A stretch of 38,044 nt of DNA. Source: Priapulus caudatus. Its lineage: Eukaryota; Priapulida; Priapulimorpha; Priapulimorphida; Priapulidae. The stretch spans positions 8,094 to 46,137 of the forward strand of contig NW_014578247.1 of the NCBI RefSeq assembly GCF_000485595.1, written 5' to 3'. The position numbers and the translations under genes are program-made. Positions 10,460-19,291 of the stretch are shown here, in pieces. The first letter of the stretch is position 1. Each line of letters begins with the position of its first letter. The notes beneath the pieces are model-generated. The model made no database searches, was not told the origin of the DNA, and was given only the letters and a program-made list of their open reading frames with translations.

Positions 10460-11030
10460 AGTGTGCATAGTGTACATAATATACATATTATACAAAGTAT
10501 ATATTGTGTACATATAAGCTGCGTTCAACTTCACACGAGGATTTCAGTACCGTACTTGAGCGTTCACACAGTAAAAATATACGCGGCTTATTCAGTACCG
10601 TACTGAAAATACGGGGCTTACTCGGCGCGGAATGTGATTCCGCGCTGAAACATTCGGCACCACGCTGGCCGCGTATTGTCTGTCGTGTGAACGCAATTTC
10701 GAATTGCAAAACTGTAGTGCGCTTACCTAGACTGGTACCCGTTCGCTACACGACGTTAGTGTAGCGTGTGGAACTGTCGACCGGGTACCAGTCTATATTA
10801 TACCTAGCCAGCTAAGTCTCGATTCTCGTGTGAACGCTCCGGGTTGTGTTAGCACGGTATTTCAGCCGAATTCAGCACCAGATAAGTACGAAACCAGCGA
10901 GGCCGTGTATCTCGTGTGAACGCAGCTATACATAGCATACGTAGTGTATTATATAGAATATACATAAGGCGTAGTGTACATGGTATACATAGTATACACA
11001 CGCATACAATACACATTATACATAGTAGCG
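10460..11030. repeat. Cryptic (TA/TACATAG)n tract interrupted by the MITE
   Basis: Short RTAY-type repeats ('gtgtacata', 'tatacatag', 'gtatacac') occur at 10460-10516 and again at 10928-11030. The 10517-10927 element lies between the two halves, as expected if it inserted into one tract. Confidence 0.6.
10517..10927. mobile_element. Highly palindromic MITE-like element (411 bp)
   Basis: The ends are inverted: agctgcgttca then cacgag (10517-10539) against ctcgtgtgaacgcagct (10911-10927). The left arm has a small insert (actt). ATA lies directly outside both ends (10514-10516, 10928-10930), a possible 3-bp target duplication. The core 'cgtgtgaacgc' or its complement also occurs near 10559, 10684 and 10829. 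Nested hairpins inside are ttcagta/tactgaa (10591-10607), gcgcggaat/attccgcgc (10625-10645), and tagactggtaccc/gggtaccagtcta (10728-10740, 10783-10795) enclosing cgctacac/gtgtagcg (10744-10766). It has no coding capacity. It sits inside a 'tacatagtata' simple repeat that continues on both sides. Confidence 0.75.
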
Positions 11031-11052
11031 TGAGACAATCGGTAAACCAGAT

Positions 11053-11318
11053 TAGGCCAAAACAAAATACATGTGTGTTTACCGTTACATGCCAAAAAAA
11101 TAGGGTAGGTAGGTAGGGAAAACATTTTATTTTCTTGAAATATTTTATTTACGAACCATGTCCGAAGGATGTGCGTTGTGCCTTTTGAAGCAGGAACTGT
11201 CCAATTCATATTATTTTTTTTTACGTTAAAGAAATTGACAATTAAATGTTTAGGGTCGCTGGGAATAAATAGGGTTGGTCGGGAAACCGTAACCACACCT
11301 ATATTTTGTTTTGGCCTA
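11053..11318. mobile_element. MITE-like element with ~36-bp TIRs and TA flanks
   Basis: attaggccaaaacaaaata (11051-11069) has an exact inverted match at 11302-11320. Similarity continues inward with several mismatches (gtgtg, ttac and gtt blocks). TA directly flanks GGCC at both ends (11053-11054, 11317-11318), which would give a 262-bp element 11055-11316 with a TA duplication, as in Tc1/mariner-type transposition. The interior is AT-rich and non-coding. Confidence 0.7.
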
Positions 11319-12764
11319 ATGGCCAGTTTGGGGAAAAAACGCGCATGATGGATTCAAAAGTGTATGTGGATGCTGCAGGCACACGCGGGGGAGAGAGGGA
11401 ACTCCCCCACCCTCAAGAATGTTAAAAATTGTTGCAGGAGCATTTTTACAACTGCGATGTTAAATTTTGACAGTGGCGATGCGCCACTCTGCCTCTGTTG
11501 TCCAGTGCTGGATATAACACTTTTCACTGTAGTAGAGTTTTCCTGGGGAAGAGGAAAGAACGGATGGTTTTCCAGTGCTTTTCCAGTGCTGTTTTCTCTG
11601 ACTGGAAAGTCCAGAAGGATCCAGAAGTATATATAGTATTAAAGTATATATATATATATAGGAATGTAGTGAATTAATTATTTCGTTTAATTTTGTTTTT
11701 TCCCCCGTTACTGTTTGTGGTGCATGCACTAACTGTGCTCCCCTGCCTGCCTGCTGGCTGACTGACTTATAATACAAGTCTGGATATTTGTTAGTAATAT
11801 TCCTGACAAAATTAAACAAAAACCTGCCGTTTAGATTCACGCCCAAGAACCGTTACTGTCTCCACTGTGAGTTTGCAGTTTTTAAAAGAAAGAGTGCGCG
11901 TTTGTGCGCGCACGCTAGCCAGAGCCACTGCAAAACCAACGAATAGCTCGTACAGTCAGCGTGCAATTCTAATAATGGGTTTGCGCCAGAAACTACTCTA
12001 TTTTTTTTACAAAAAATAGCACGATATTCATGAGCACTACAGTGTAATGGGCCGCCGCACAGTCGCTCGCGTAAAGCCACCGATCCTGCGAATGTCGACT
12101 GAGCAAACATTGGCAAACGTTGTCGGCGGCAGCCGCGGTTGTTGTTTTTGCATACGCTCCGCATGCCGCCAACTCGTTGGACTTTGGTTCCGGCGATATA
12201 GTGCAATAAAACCAGACTTGTATAGAAAAGGGCTGAAAAACCCCTAAAAGGGAGGAAATTCGCCTTAAGCCGCTGCTATATCGTTATCGCTCGTTAGCGT
12301 GTGATATTGGAATGGCGTTACACATCAGTTAGAAAATTTTCAGATTTACTTACTGCACGCAATCCCGTATTGAAATTTGAATTTGGGTTTTCATTCATTC
12401 CCATTATATATATATTTTAAGTATTATGATTATTAGTTATTTGTTATGTAGTAGCTGTTATAGGTAGTAACTGTCTGTGTGCCCCCCTCCCTCTGTGCGC
12501 CAAGTTCGCTTCGGTGCTTTCTTGATCAGTTAAGAGTACATTGGTGTCATACTGTTTGTTGAATGTAAACATGTCTGACCCAATGTGCAAAATGCAAATG
12601 CGAGCAGTGCAAACTGTTTAGTAGACCGTACCCTAAACGATTCTATCTCTCGTCTGTTGAAGTTTCTCGCACTTTCAGTGCGTTGCCAATTTTGATCGTA
12701 GAGTGATAACAAACGGTTTGCCGTGCATAAGGGAGGGAGGGGGGCTTGTGTGGAAAGTTACTTG
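11319..12764. other. No gene seen; weak 12-bp inverted pair
   Basis: Open frames here (up to 128 codons) show no motif. atacaagtctgg (11772-11783) and ccagacttgtat (12212-12223) are exact inverted 12-mers 440 bases apart. They may be the ends of another small element but could be chance. Short (TA)n tracts lie near 11645-11660 and 12405. Confidence 0.45.
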
Positions 12765-13102
12765 TACAATCCCTGCGTCGCTACAATCCCTGCATCACTA
12801 CAATCCGTGCATTGCTAATCCCTGCATCACTACAATCCCTGCATCGCTACAATCCGTGCATCGCTACAATCCCTGCATCACTACAATCCCTGCATCGCTA
12901 CAATCCGTGCATCGCTACAATCCCTGCATCACTACAATCCCTGCATCGCTACAATCCGTGCATCACTACAATCCCTGCATCGCTACAATCCGTGCATCGC
13001 TACAATCCGTGCATCGCTACAATCCGTGCATCGCTACAATCCATGCATCGCTACAATCCGTGCATCGCTACAATCCCTGCATCACTACAATCCCTGCATC
13101 GC
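12765..13102 (+). repeat. 17-bp minisatellite, 20 units, with A-B-C higher-order pattern
   Basis: The unit is tacaatccctgcatcgc (17 bp). Three main variants occur: A (ccctgcatcac), B (ccctgcatcgc) and C (ccgtgcatcgc). The middle of the array reads A-B-C, A-B-C, A-B-C, a 51-bp higher-order unit, and one unit is shortened to 15 bp. 17 x 3 = 51 bases, so all three plus frames cycle through the same 17-residue repeat with no stop. This creates a 174-codon frame at 12703-13227 that I regard as an artefact: no signal peptide, no codon-level constraint, and the same peptide appears in every frame. Confidence 0.95.
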
Positions 13103-13110
13103 TACAATCA

Positions 13111-13729
13111 AGAGTAGATAATAACACAAGAGTGAGACACCCGATTCCCGCATTTGTAACCGATTTTTCTCATCAAAATTTGCCACCAATAAAGAAGCAA
13201 GTGTATACGTTCCTCAGCTTATTATGACCACTAATCACTCACCTTTGTGGTACTGATATTCGTTTACATATATTTGCTAGCGGATTGCTGTAAATCTTAA
13301 TCTTGCACGAGCTTAATTCCCACAATTTACCACTATTGTGTGAGGTGTTAAGACAAATTTTAGAACTTCCCTTATATACTCTTGTAATGACTATATGCAT
13401 AAGTTTTTGCATGCGAAAAAATGTTTAGATCTACAACAGTCTGAAATCTTGATCGTAGAGATGACGCTACGCTAAATGATCGCCATTAGTGGATATTTCG
13501 AATATCGCAGCAATAAAGCAATAAATAATTCCAGTAAATTACTTGATAACGATAGAATCTAAAACAACAATATTACACTTATATAGCAGGTATGATTTGT
13601 AGAAGTTGTTAACCAGTTTTAGACACGAAATAAAACGTAAGTAGGACAGTTGTCATCTCATCATAATAGGGTAACAAACTGTTATTGGGCATAGCTTACA
13701 CATTCAATTATACAAAATTTAACAAATCT
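13111..13729. other. No gene seen
   Basis: AT-rich unique sequence without recognisable structure. Confidence 0.5.
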
Positions 13730-14262
13730 GAAGTCGGGCCGTGGCTCGAAAGTAGGTCGACTGGCGTGCTCCAAACTAGGGACGTTCAATCTCTCACATA
13801 GGTAGTAACAACTGTATGCAATTTGAAACTGTGGGACAACGGTTCTTGAGTTATCGTTGACGCGTAGCACTGGACACTGAAATAGCATAGTGAAATATGC
13901 TAAAATCTACTAATATCTGCATAATTTCAACAAAAAAAAATCAAGAACCGTGGATATGTTCATTGAGGCCAGCTCCTTAGTTCATTCAGCCATAGCCAGG
14001 AAATTAGCAAAATCCAGTTAACCTAAACTGACTTTATGGCCATTTCAATTTTGCCGAAAAAGTTCGACGGTGGCTTCGAAAGTAGTCGACTGGCGTGCCT
14101 CCAATAGGGACGCTCAAACCTCTCCATTAGGAGTAAACAACTGCATGCAATTTGAAAACATGTGGGAGTCAAACGCGCTTCTTGAGGTTATCGTCTGACG
14201 TAGCCAAAATGTTGAACGGCTACGGACGCGACGAACGGACGGACGTAGACAGACGACACATA
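13730..14262 (+). repeat. Two diverged copies of a ~150-bp dispersed repeat
   Basis: Copy 1 (about 13735-13880) and copy 2 (about 14063-14205) share 'gtggct', 'cgaaagtag', 'gtcgactggcgtgc', 'tagggacg', 'acaact', 'tgcaatttgaaa', 'gtggga' and 'ttcttgag', then 'ttatcg', and are about 80% alike. Copy 2 continues into a GGAC/GACA-rich stretch (14221-14255). A conserved block followed by (GGAC)n resembles dispersed repeats that I recall from marine invertebrate genomes, so these are probably two insertions, or one duplicated locally. I do not know the family name. Confidence 0.65.
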
Positions 14263-14574
14263 TGGCAATAGCATCATCTTGCACGATTCTAGGCGCAGAC
14301 AAAAAACAAGGTTAAGTCATGTTTACTCATTTACACCCGTCTCTCCTATACTGCTTCCAAAGGTCACTGACTGCTGTCAGGTCGTTGAGCCAGTCTAGAT
14401 CTCTGGCCATTAGAGCTATTCCGAGGAATAGCACCACTTTGGCCACTAATGCGACTGAGCTAGGCACGGTGACAGCAGCCGATGGGCGCAGAGCACTGAG
14501 CTAACAACACCCTTGAGCATATAGTAAATGAGAACAACTCATTCATTCGAGAGACGCTGCTACAATAGACACGT
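14263..14574. other. No gene seen
   Basis: Mixed unique sequence. Open frames of about 60 codons are unremarkable. Confidence 0.45.
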
Positions 14575-14775
14575 GCGTACGCGCACTCGCACACACCAGT
14601 ACGCACGCGCCACGCAGCCAGCACACCCACGAATGCAGTCGCACGCGCAACTCACGAATGCACGCGCATACACACCGCGCGCATCACACGCACACACACA
14701 CACGCACGCAACGGCACGCACCGGCACGCACGCAGACGCACGCACGCCACTGGCCAAACCCACACACACACATTA
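14575..14775. repeat. Diverged (ACGC)n / (CA)n tract
   Basis: About 200 bases are dominated by ACGC, CACA and GCAC units with interruptions. Frames on both strands are by-products. Confidence 0.9.
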
Positions 14776-15240
14776 ACAACGCACAGATCGACTCGTGCAG
14801 CTACTGCGTAACGCGCTCGCAGCGCGCATTGTAAGACAAGACACAGAGCGCGGTCAAGCTCGCGTTGTAGTGTTGACTGGGAAACTCACAATTTTCATTT
14901 CATACGGTAAATCATCGGAGGAGGCGGCGCGCCGCTCGAAGCGTAGGCTCATCAACAGCCGCAACTGATAGACATTAATAAATATATTATAGTATTATAT
15001 ATCAGAAGTATATAATAGGGAAGGAGTGTGACTTCAATTAAGCAAGGGAATTCGATCATTAACTAGCCTCTGAATACCTCTACGTAATTTAATACGCCGT
15101 AACTCAACACATATGAGCCTTAATCGTACAGTACATTCGCCCTAGCATCGTGCGAAATCGTTTCCTCGTATACAACCCGCGATATCCGGGAAGTACAGAC
15201 TATAAAACGATACGACCGATTCTCCATTCTGTTACGCAAT
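14776..15240. other. No gene seen
   Basis: A GC-rich patch near 14925-14945 (ggcggcgcgccgc) is followed by an AT-rich patch (14970-15015). Nothing coding or RNA-like was recognised. Confidence 0.45.
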
Positions 15241-15569
15241 AGCCAGCACCGAATGTATTAACCGACCTAACTTGAAAACAAAGAGCTAGCTGACTAACGA
15301 CTCTGCGCACTCTTGTGCCTCGGCGATGCGTGTGGTCGGTGGAGAGATTGGACATCGCAACGCAACACTCGGCCGATGCTATCTTTGACCTATTTACAGC
15401 TGGTTATTGCCCACGCACGCACGCCACCGCAATCAGCAGCAGCTCCCACTCCATTCTTCACAGGCGCAGCCATACACTGCATCGCCGAGGGCCAAGAGTG
15501 CGCAAAAGTCGTTAGTAGCTGGGCCTATTGTTTCAAGTTAGGCGGTAGTTACCATTCGCGTTTGCTGGC
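15241..15569. repeat. Long imperfect palindrome, ~95-bp arms
   Basis: The left arm (about 15241-15336) and right arm (about 15471-15569) are inverted copies with small indels. Anchors are gccagca, ccg(a)cctaacttgaaa, actaacgact, tgcgcactcttg and ctcggcgatg, each with its complement in the right order. The spacer is ~134 bases. A 143-codon plus frame (15313-15744) runs through the palindrome, has no recognisable motif and is probably chance. It could be a non-autonomous transposon or a hairpin-RNA locus. No clear target duplication was seen. Confidence 0.65.
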
Positions 15570-16176
15570 CAGACGCGAAATTTCTTTTCCAAACGTTATA
15601 CACATTAGGAAGGAATTTAGGCGCTTCTGCATTGCTGGAATTTCGAAGATGATCAGGCCCATGAACTATGTTAGCCAAAATCACCAATTATCTACAACTT
15701 TCCCGCAACTTTCTGATAAGATTAGGTTAAATGTAGTTTTTTAGTATGATCTTTCTTTAAAACAACATGGGTTTGAGGGAATATAACCCAATATCATGCC
15801 GTTCTGATTTGATTCTGCTTTGACTGAAGTAAAACCGTTCAAGACAAGAGAACAATACGCGCTTTTGTAAAGTGTTGTTTGGTTTATGACCGCTAATAAG
15901 TATTAAGTTTTTGAATGTATTTACCATGAAAGACGCATAGTTTACTCTTATTATAACAATGAATATTACGTATAATTGCGCAATTATTTTGTGCAAATGT
16001 CGTTATTTTTCATCTTATTTTAAGTATATGAGAGGAATCGTAAGGCTATATGTTATAGACTGCACGAGTTTTCTGTTTATGTTTCAGTGGGATGGTCCGA
16101 TTGTTTACGTTCAGCTTACTAGATGTTACTACTAGCGTTATACTAGTTAGCGGTGTAGGTAGGATTAGGTTTAGAG
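15570..16176. other. No gene seen
   Basis: AT-rich unique sequence. From about 16110 it becomes rich in 'actagt/gttag' words that lead into the TTAGG-like tract. Confidence 0.45.
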
Positions 16177-16207
16177 TTAGGTTAGGTTAGGTTAGTTTAG
16201 GTTAGGT
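16177..16207 (+). repeat. Short TTAGG tract
   Basis: About four consecutive TTAGG units, plus imperfect neighbours, lie immediately upstream of the Harbinger-type element. TTAGG is the arthropod telomere unit, but a tract this short also arises by chance or as a simple repeat. I draw no taxonomic conclusion. Confidence 0.6.
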
Positions 16208-16639
16208 ACTTACTTACTAGGTTAGCGTTACTATACCCCGTCACACGGACGGCGACCAATCGCCGACTCATCCGCGACCGTACGAGCACATGAAAATGTA
16301 CAAGAGGTCGCAGACAAACTGCGGAACAAACGCGACCGACAAAAGCGCCAAACAAATTTACAAACTTGAATAAAAAAACGCGCCTCGTGCGATCATACCG
16401 CGTTCTCAACGGCGCGCCGCATGACCTCTCCGCGCTTAATGGCGTTTTTATTGAGATCTATGGGTTAGCAACGGCGATCACTGGCCGTTCCCGCGGCGCA
16501 TCTTACGCGCTACATGGGGGTTCTTACGCGCGTACTTCTACGCTGTATCGCGACTGCACGGCACGAATCTCACGGCGTTATCTAGCACGTTCTCACGGCG
16601 ACTATATAAGCTGGTCAGAATTTTCGTGAAATTTCAAAC

Positions 16640-17552
16640 TGCTATAGTCTGTGCGTTTTGTGAGCTAGAAACACCCGTTTGGTGAGTAGCAGCTTCAATC
16701 AGCATAGCTACGGGCCCAAAAGCGCATCATCGCGCAAGAGATTGAAGTATGGCATGTTTCTGTCATCATTCCGGCTCTAGGCGGTGATGGTTGTGCGAAA
16801 CTCTATCCGATCCGTCAGCTTAAGGCCACTCACTTTCAGCCGTCAGATCATTAAAAGCATTCGATGGACATCTGACAGTAAACCATCACCTCCAACGTCT
16901 ATCCCACAGGAAGTTATATGTCAGCATCTACAGGCCATCAAAACAATTTGAACAGGAATCCTTGGTCGTTTATGATATAGAAACTTCCACTGTTGGCTGA
17001 GCTTTCGTATGCGACGCTGTTTGCCATCAAGGGCACCACATCCATGAGGGACATTCAGCTGACGTTCGAATGTTCAGACAACTGCAGCCCATTCCTGCAG
17101 CGAGTAGTAGTCGGCACTTGAATCACTTATTTTGTTGACTCATCTACTATGGCCTGCACTTTTCTTCACTACGAGAGCAGAAGTATTGGATGAGATTCTG
17201 AAGTCAAACTTAAATACTTAGGCGTATCTGTGTCCAAGGATGACAGATGGCAGGCAGAGTGGCTGCCAAGCTTCAGCTGGATCTATAGCTTTCGTGTATT
17301 GGTATCCTGCTTCAGGTGCATTCTTGGATTTAAGTCTGGTTGAGCAGCGATCAACATATCTGGTGGAATTCTAGGAAATTGTGGGAAAAGATGCAGGATC
17401 TTTTCGCTGCCTCAAAACTCAGGAATGAGGCGGTTGAAGCTGACCAAACTGAGATCTTCGGACTCACCTAGCATTGGTCCTAACCACATCATTCTTCGCC
17501 TTGCCCTCTTCTTCTATTGCCGTCTGATGTATGGTTTACGACTGCAGCTCAT
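16640..17552 (-). pseudogene. HARBI1-like (PIF/Harbinger, DDE) transposase pseudogene
   Basis: Read from an ATG at 17552-17550, the first block gives MSCSRKPYIRRQ, stop, a basic KKRARRRMMW stretch, FNRLIPEF, stop, then FPRIPPDM and MHLKQDTNTRKL. This is the usual N-terminal layout of the family, ending in the K-Q-D-T-N-x-R motif. After frameshifts, a ~115-codon block in one frame (17055 to about 16710) gives NVPHGCGALDGK, then IPVQIVLMAC, IDVGGDGLLSDVHRM and NMPYFNLLRDDA. These match, in order, the ALDGK (first catalytic Asp, codon 17028-17026), IVLMAL, DVGGxGxxSDA (second Asp, codon 16872-16870) and PYFxxGDDAF motifs of HARBI1-like nucleases. The third acidic residue is uncertain and the C-terminus is lost near 16640. 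At least eight in-frame stops and two or more frameshifts make it non-functional. In the source family the protein cuts and pastes DNA with a partner MADF/Myb-like protein, which is absent here. Confidence 0.9.
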
Positions 17553-17557
17553 TGTAT

Positions 17558-17580
17558 GCTGCTGCTGCTGCTGCTGCTGC
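17558..17580 (-). repeat. (CAG)7 run just upstream of the transposase ATG
   Basis: Seven CAG triplets on the minus strand end six bases before the pseudogene ATG. In the same frame as the transposase they would encode seven glutamines, so an upstream start could add a polyglutamine leader. It may equally be an untranslated microsatellite. Confidence 0.85.
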
Positions 17581-17995
17581 AATAAGCAAGTAAGCTGGAT
17601 ACTTATCTGCAATGATGAATGAACACGACATACACGCTTATGAAGCCGGACAGACACACTGGACGCCATGAGGCGCCGTATGCAAATGCTTACCATTTTC
17701 GCAGGCGTCTTTTCCCCTACGCGTTTGTACTGCGCGTGTACGGACACGTGCGTTTATGTGAGCATGTTACGGGGCGCTTGTACGCGCCGTTTATGGAGAT
17801 CTGTTACGGCGCTTGTCTCACGACTTCGTGACCCACCGAGTTCTTACCGCCGTTCCAAGCGGTTCAGATCGCCAAACCCTTGGCGTCTTGTTTTGAACAT
17901 TGGTCAAACAAACGCCGCTGACTCGGCGATCAATGGCGCCATCATTGGCGACCATAGGCGACCACAGCCGCGATTCTTGGCGTTTCCCCACCACG

Positions 17996-18005
17996 CTTAT
18001 ATACC
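17996..18005 (-). promoter_or_regulatory. TATA-box-like motif in the Harbinger subterminal region
   Basis: On the minus strand 'ggtatataag' lies about 440 bases upstream of the transposase ATG, inside GC-rich sequence. That position would suit the old transposase promoter. A second one, 'ctatataag', lies on the plus strand near 16603 and faces inward from the other end. Both rest on motif match only. Confidence 0.3.
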
Positions 18006-18105
18006 GCGCTTATGGCGACCTTGAGCCCGCTCTGTTGCCCAATTGTCTCCGTCGCCAGTGAAGCGCCCAGTAAGGACGCCACCCCGGTGTGACGGGGGTA
18101 TTACT

Positions 18106-18635
18106 GACTAGTTTACTATACTACTACTTACCGCCCTATACTAGTAATACTACTACTAGACGTCATGGCAACGAGTACGAGTACGTCATAGCTTAGTACT
18201 GCTCGTAGCCTCAGTACTATCATACCAGTCGTCTCAGCTCTAGTAGATACTGTCGGTTAGCCCTATCGCTCTTTCCTCTAGCCCCGACCTAAAGCACTAC
18301 GAGTGCGTGTACATACGTACGTATGCTAATATTACGAGAGTCCAGACCCTCTTGGCTCTCATAACTTTTAAGATTGAGATGAAAATAAAATATTAGCAGA
18401 AAGATTGCAATCATAGTTGATATTTATATGCTTAATGTAATGAATGGAAAGACATACGTTTTTCATGCGAAAATACATGGAAAAACGTACTGATCTAGTA
18501 GCGGTCATAAACACAAACAAACATTTACAAATGGGCGTTTGTTCTCTTGTCAAAAGGCAAAGAAATCGACAGCAGCCATAATCAGAAGGCGGTAAATTCT
18601 TCGCTATGTTATACCGTTTGGGAAAAAAAATTTCG
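18106..18635. other. No gene seen; ACTAC-rich then unique
   Basis: The first ~150 bases are rich in 'actac/tagta' words, some palindromic with the sequence left of the Harbinger element. The rest is unique and AT-leaning. Confidence 0.45.
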
Positions 18636-19266
18636 CGTGCGGGCTGGTATCTAGAAAACCAGTGACGAGTAGAGAAACAGAGTGCATGCGGGCTGGTATC
18701 TAGAAAACCAGTGACGAGTAGAGAACAGAGATGCCATTGCGCGTCGTGGCGGGCGCGGCTATATCTAGAAAACCGTGACGGAGTTATAGGAACAGCAGTG
18801 CTATGCGGGCTGGTATTACGAAAACCAGTGACGAGTAGATAAAAACAGTGCATGTGGGCTGGTATTACGAAAACCAGTGACGAGTAGATAAAAACAGTGC
18901 ATGTGGGCTGGTGTGTAGAAAACCAGTGACGAGTAGAGAAAACGTGGGCTGGTATTAGGAAAACCAGTGACGACACTGACGAGTAGATAAAACAGAGTGC
19001 ATGCGGGCTGGTATTACGAAAACCAGTGACGACACTGACGAGTAGATAAAAAAGTGCATAGCGGGCCTGGGTATTTCGAAAACCAGCTGACGACACTGGC
19101 GAGTAGATAAACATAGTGCACGCGGCGCCTGGTATTACGAAAACCAGTGACGACACTGACGAGTAGATAAAACATAGTGCACGCGGGCTGGTATTACGAA
19201 AACCAGTGACGACACTGACGAGTAGATAAAACATAGTGCACGCGGGCTGAGTACTTACAACACGAT
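18636..19266 (-). repeat. 49-59-bp tandem array, about 11-12 units, ending at the N gap
   Basis: The core of each unit is gggctggta, ttacgaaaaccagtgacg, then agtagataaaac and agtgcac. Short units (49 bp, left part) lack an extra 'acactgacg' block that the 59-bp units (right part) carry. ctggt and accag form a hairpin in every unit. On the minus strand a 288-codon frame (18368-19234) crosses the array. Its peptide simply repeats with the unit and shifts where unit lengths vary, so I do not call it a gene. The array is cut by the assembly gap, so its true length is unknown. Confidence 0.9.
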
Positions 19267-19291
19267 NNNNNNNNNNNNNNNNNNNNNNNNN
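19267..19291. other. 25-N assembly gap
   Basis: A run of 25 Ns directly follows the tandem array. The length looks like a fixed-size placeholder. Sequence continuity across it is not established. Confidence 0.99.

Larger units (their letters stand above)
16233..18100 (-). mobile_element. PIF/Harbinger-type DNA transposon, defective (1.87 kb)
   Basis: The ends are inverted: taccccgtcacacgg at the left (from 16234) and, read on the complement, tacccccgtcacaccgg at the right (to 18100). TTACT flanks both ends (16228-16232, 18101-18105). A 3-bp CTA/TTA pair immediately outside the TACCCC ends would suit the 3-bp duplication usual for this superfamily, so the exact boundary is open. Subterminal regions are GC-rich with many GGCGA/TCGCC words in both orientations (16245-16500, 17700-18080), possible transposase sites. 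Between them the minus strand carries a decayed HARBI1-like transposase (16640-17552). In-frame stops and a missing 3' end show that the copy cannot be autonomous. Confidence 0.85.

Noticed and set aside
11772-12223. 12-bp inverted pair as MITE ends
   Set aside because: Exact but short, no extension inward and no clear target duplication. Could be chance at this distance.
12765-13102. CRISPR-like array
   Set aside because: The 17-bp units are contiguous with no unique spacers, and the context is eukaryotic.
12703-13227. Plus-strand 174-codon frame
   Set aside because: Generated by the 17-bp repeat, which is open in all three frames with the same peptide.
16177-16207. TTAGG repeats as a telomere signal
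   Set aside because: Only about four units, interstitial, inside a longer G/T-rich simple tract. Too short to call telomeric.
17205-17290. Plus-strand LKYLGVSVSKDDRW resembling the end of a LINE reverse transcriptase
   Set aside because: The same bases belong to the better-supported minus-strand Harbinger transposase, and flanking plus-strand codons contain stops with no other RT motif.
18368-19234. Minus-strand 288-codon frame
   Set aside because: It coincides with the 49-59-bp tandem array. The peptide repeats only because the DNA repeats, and the frame shifts between units.
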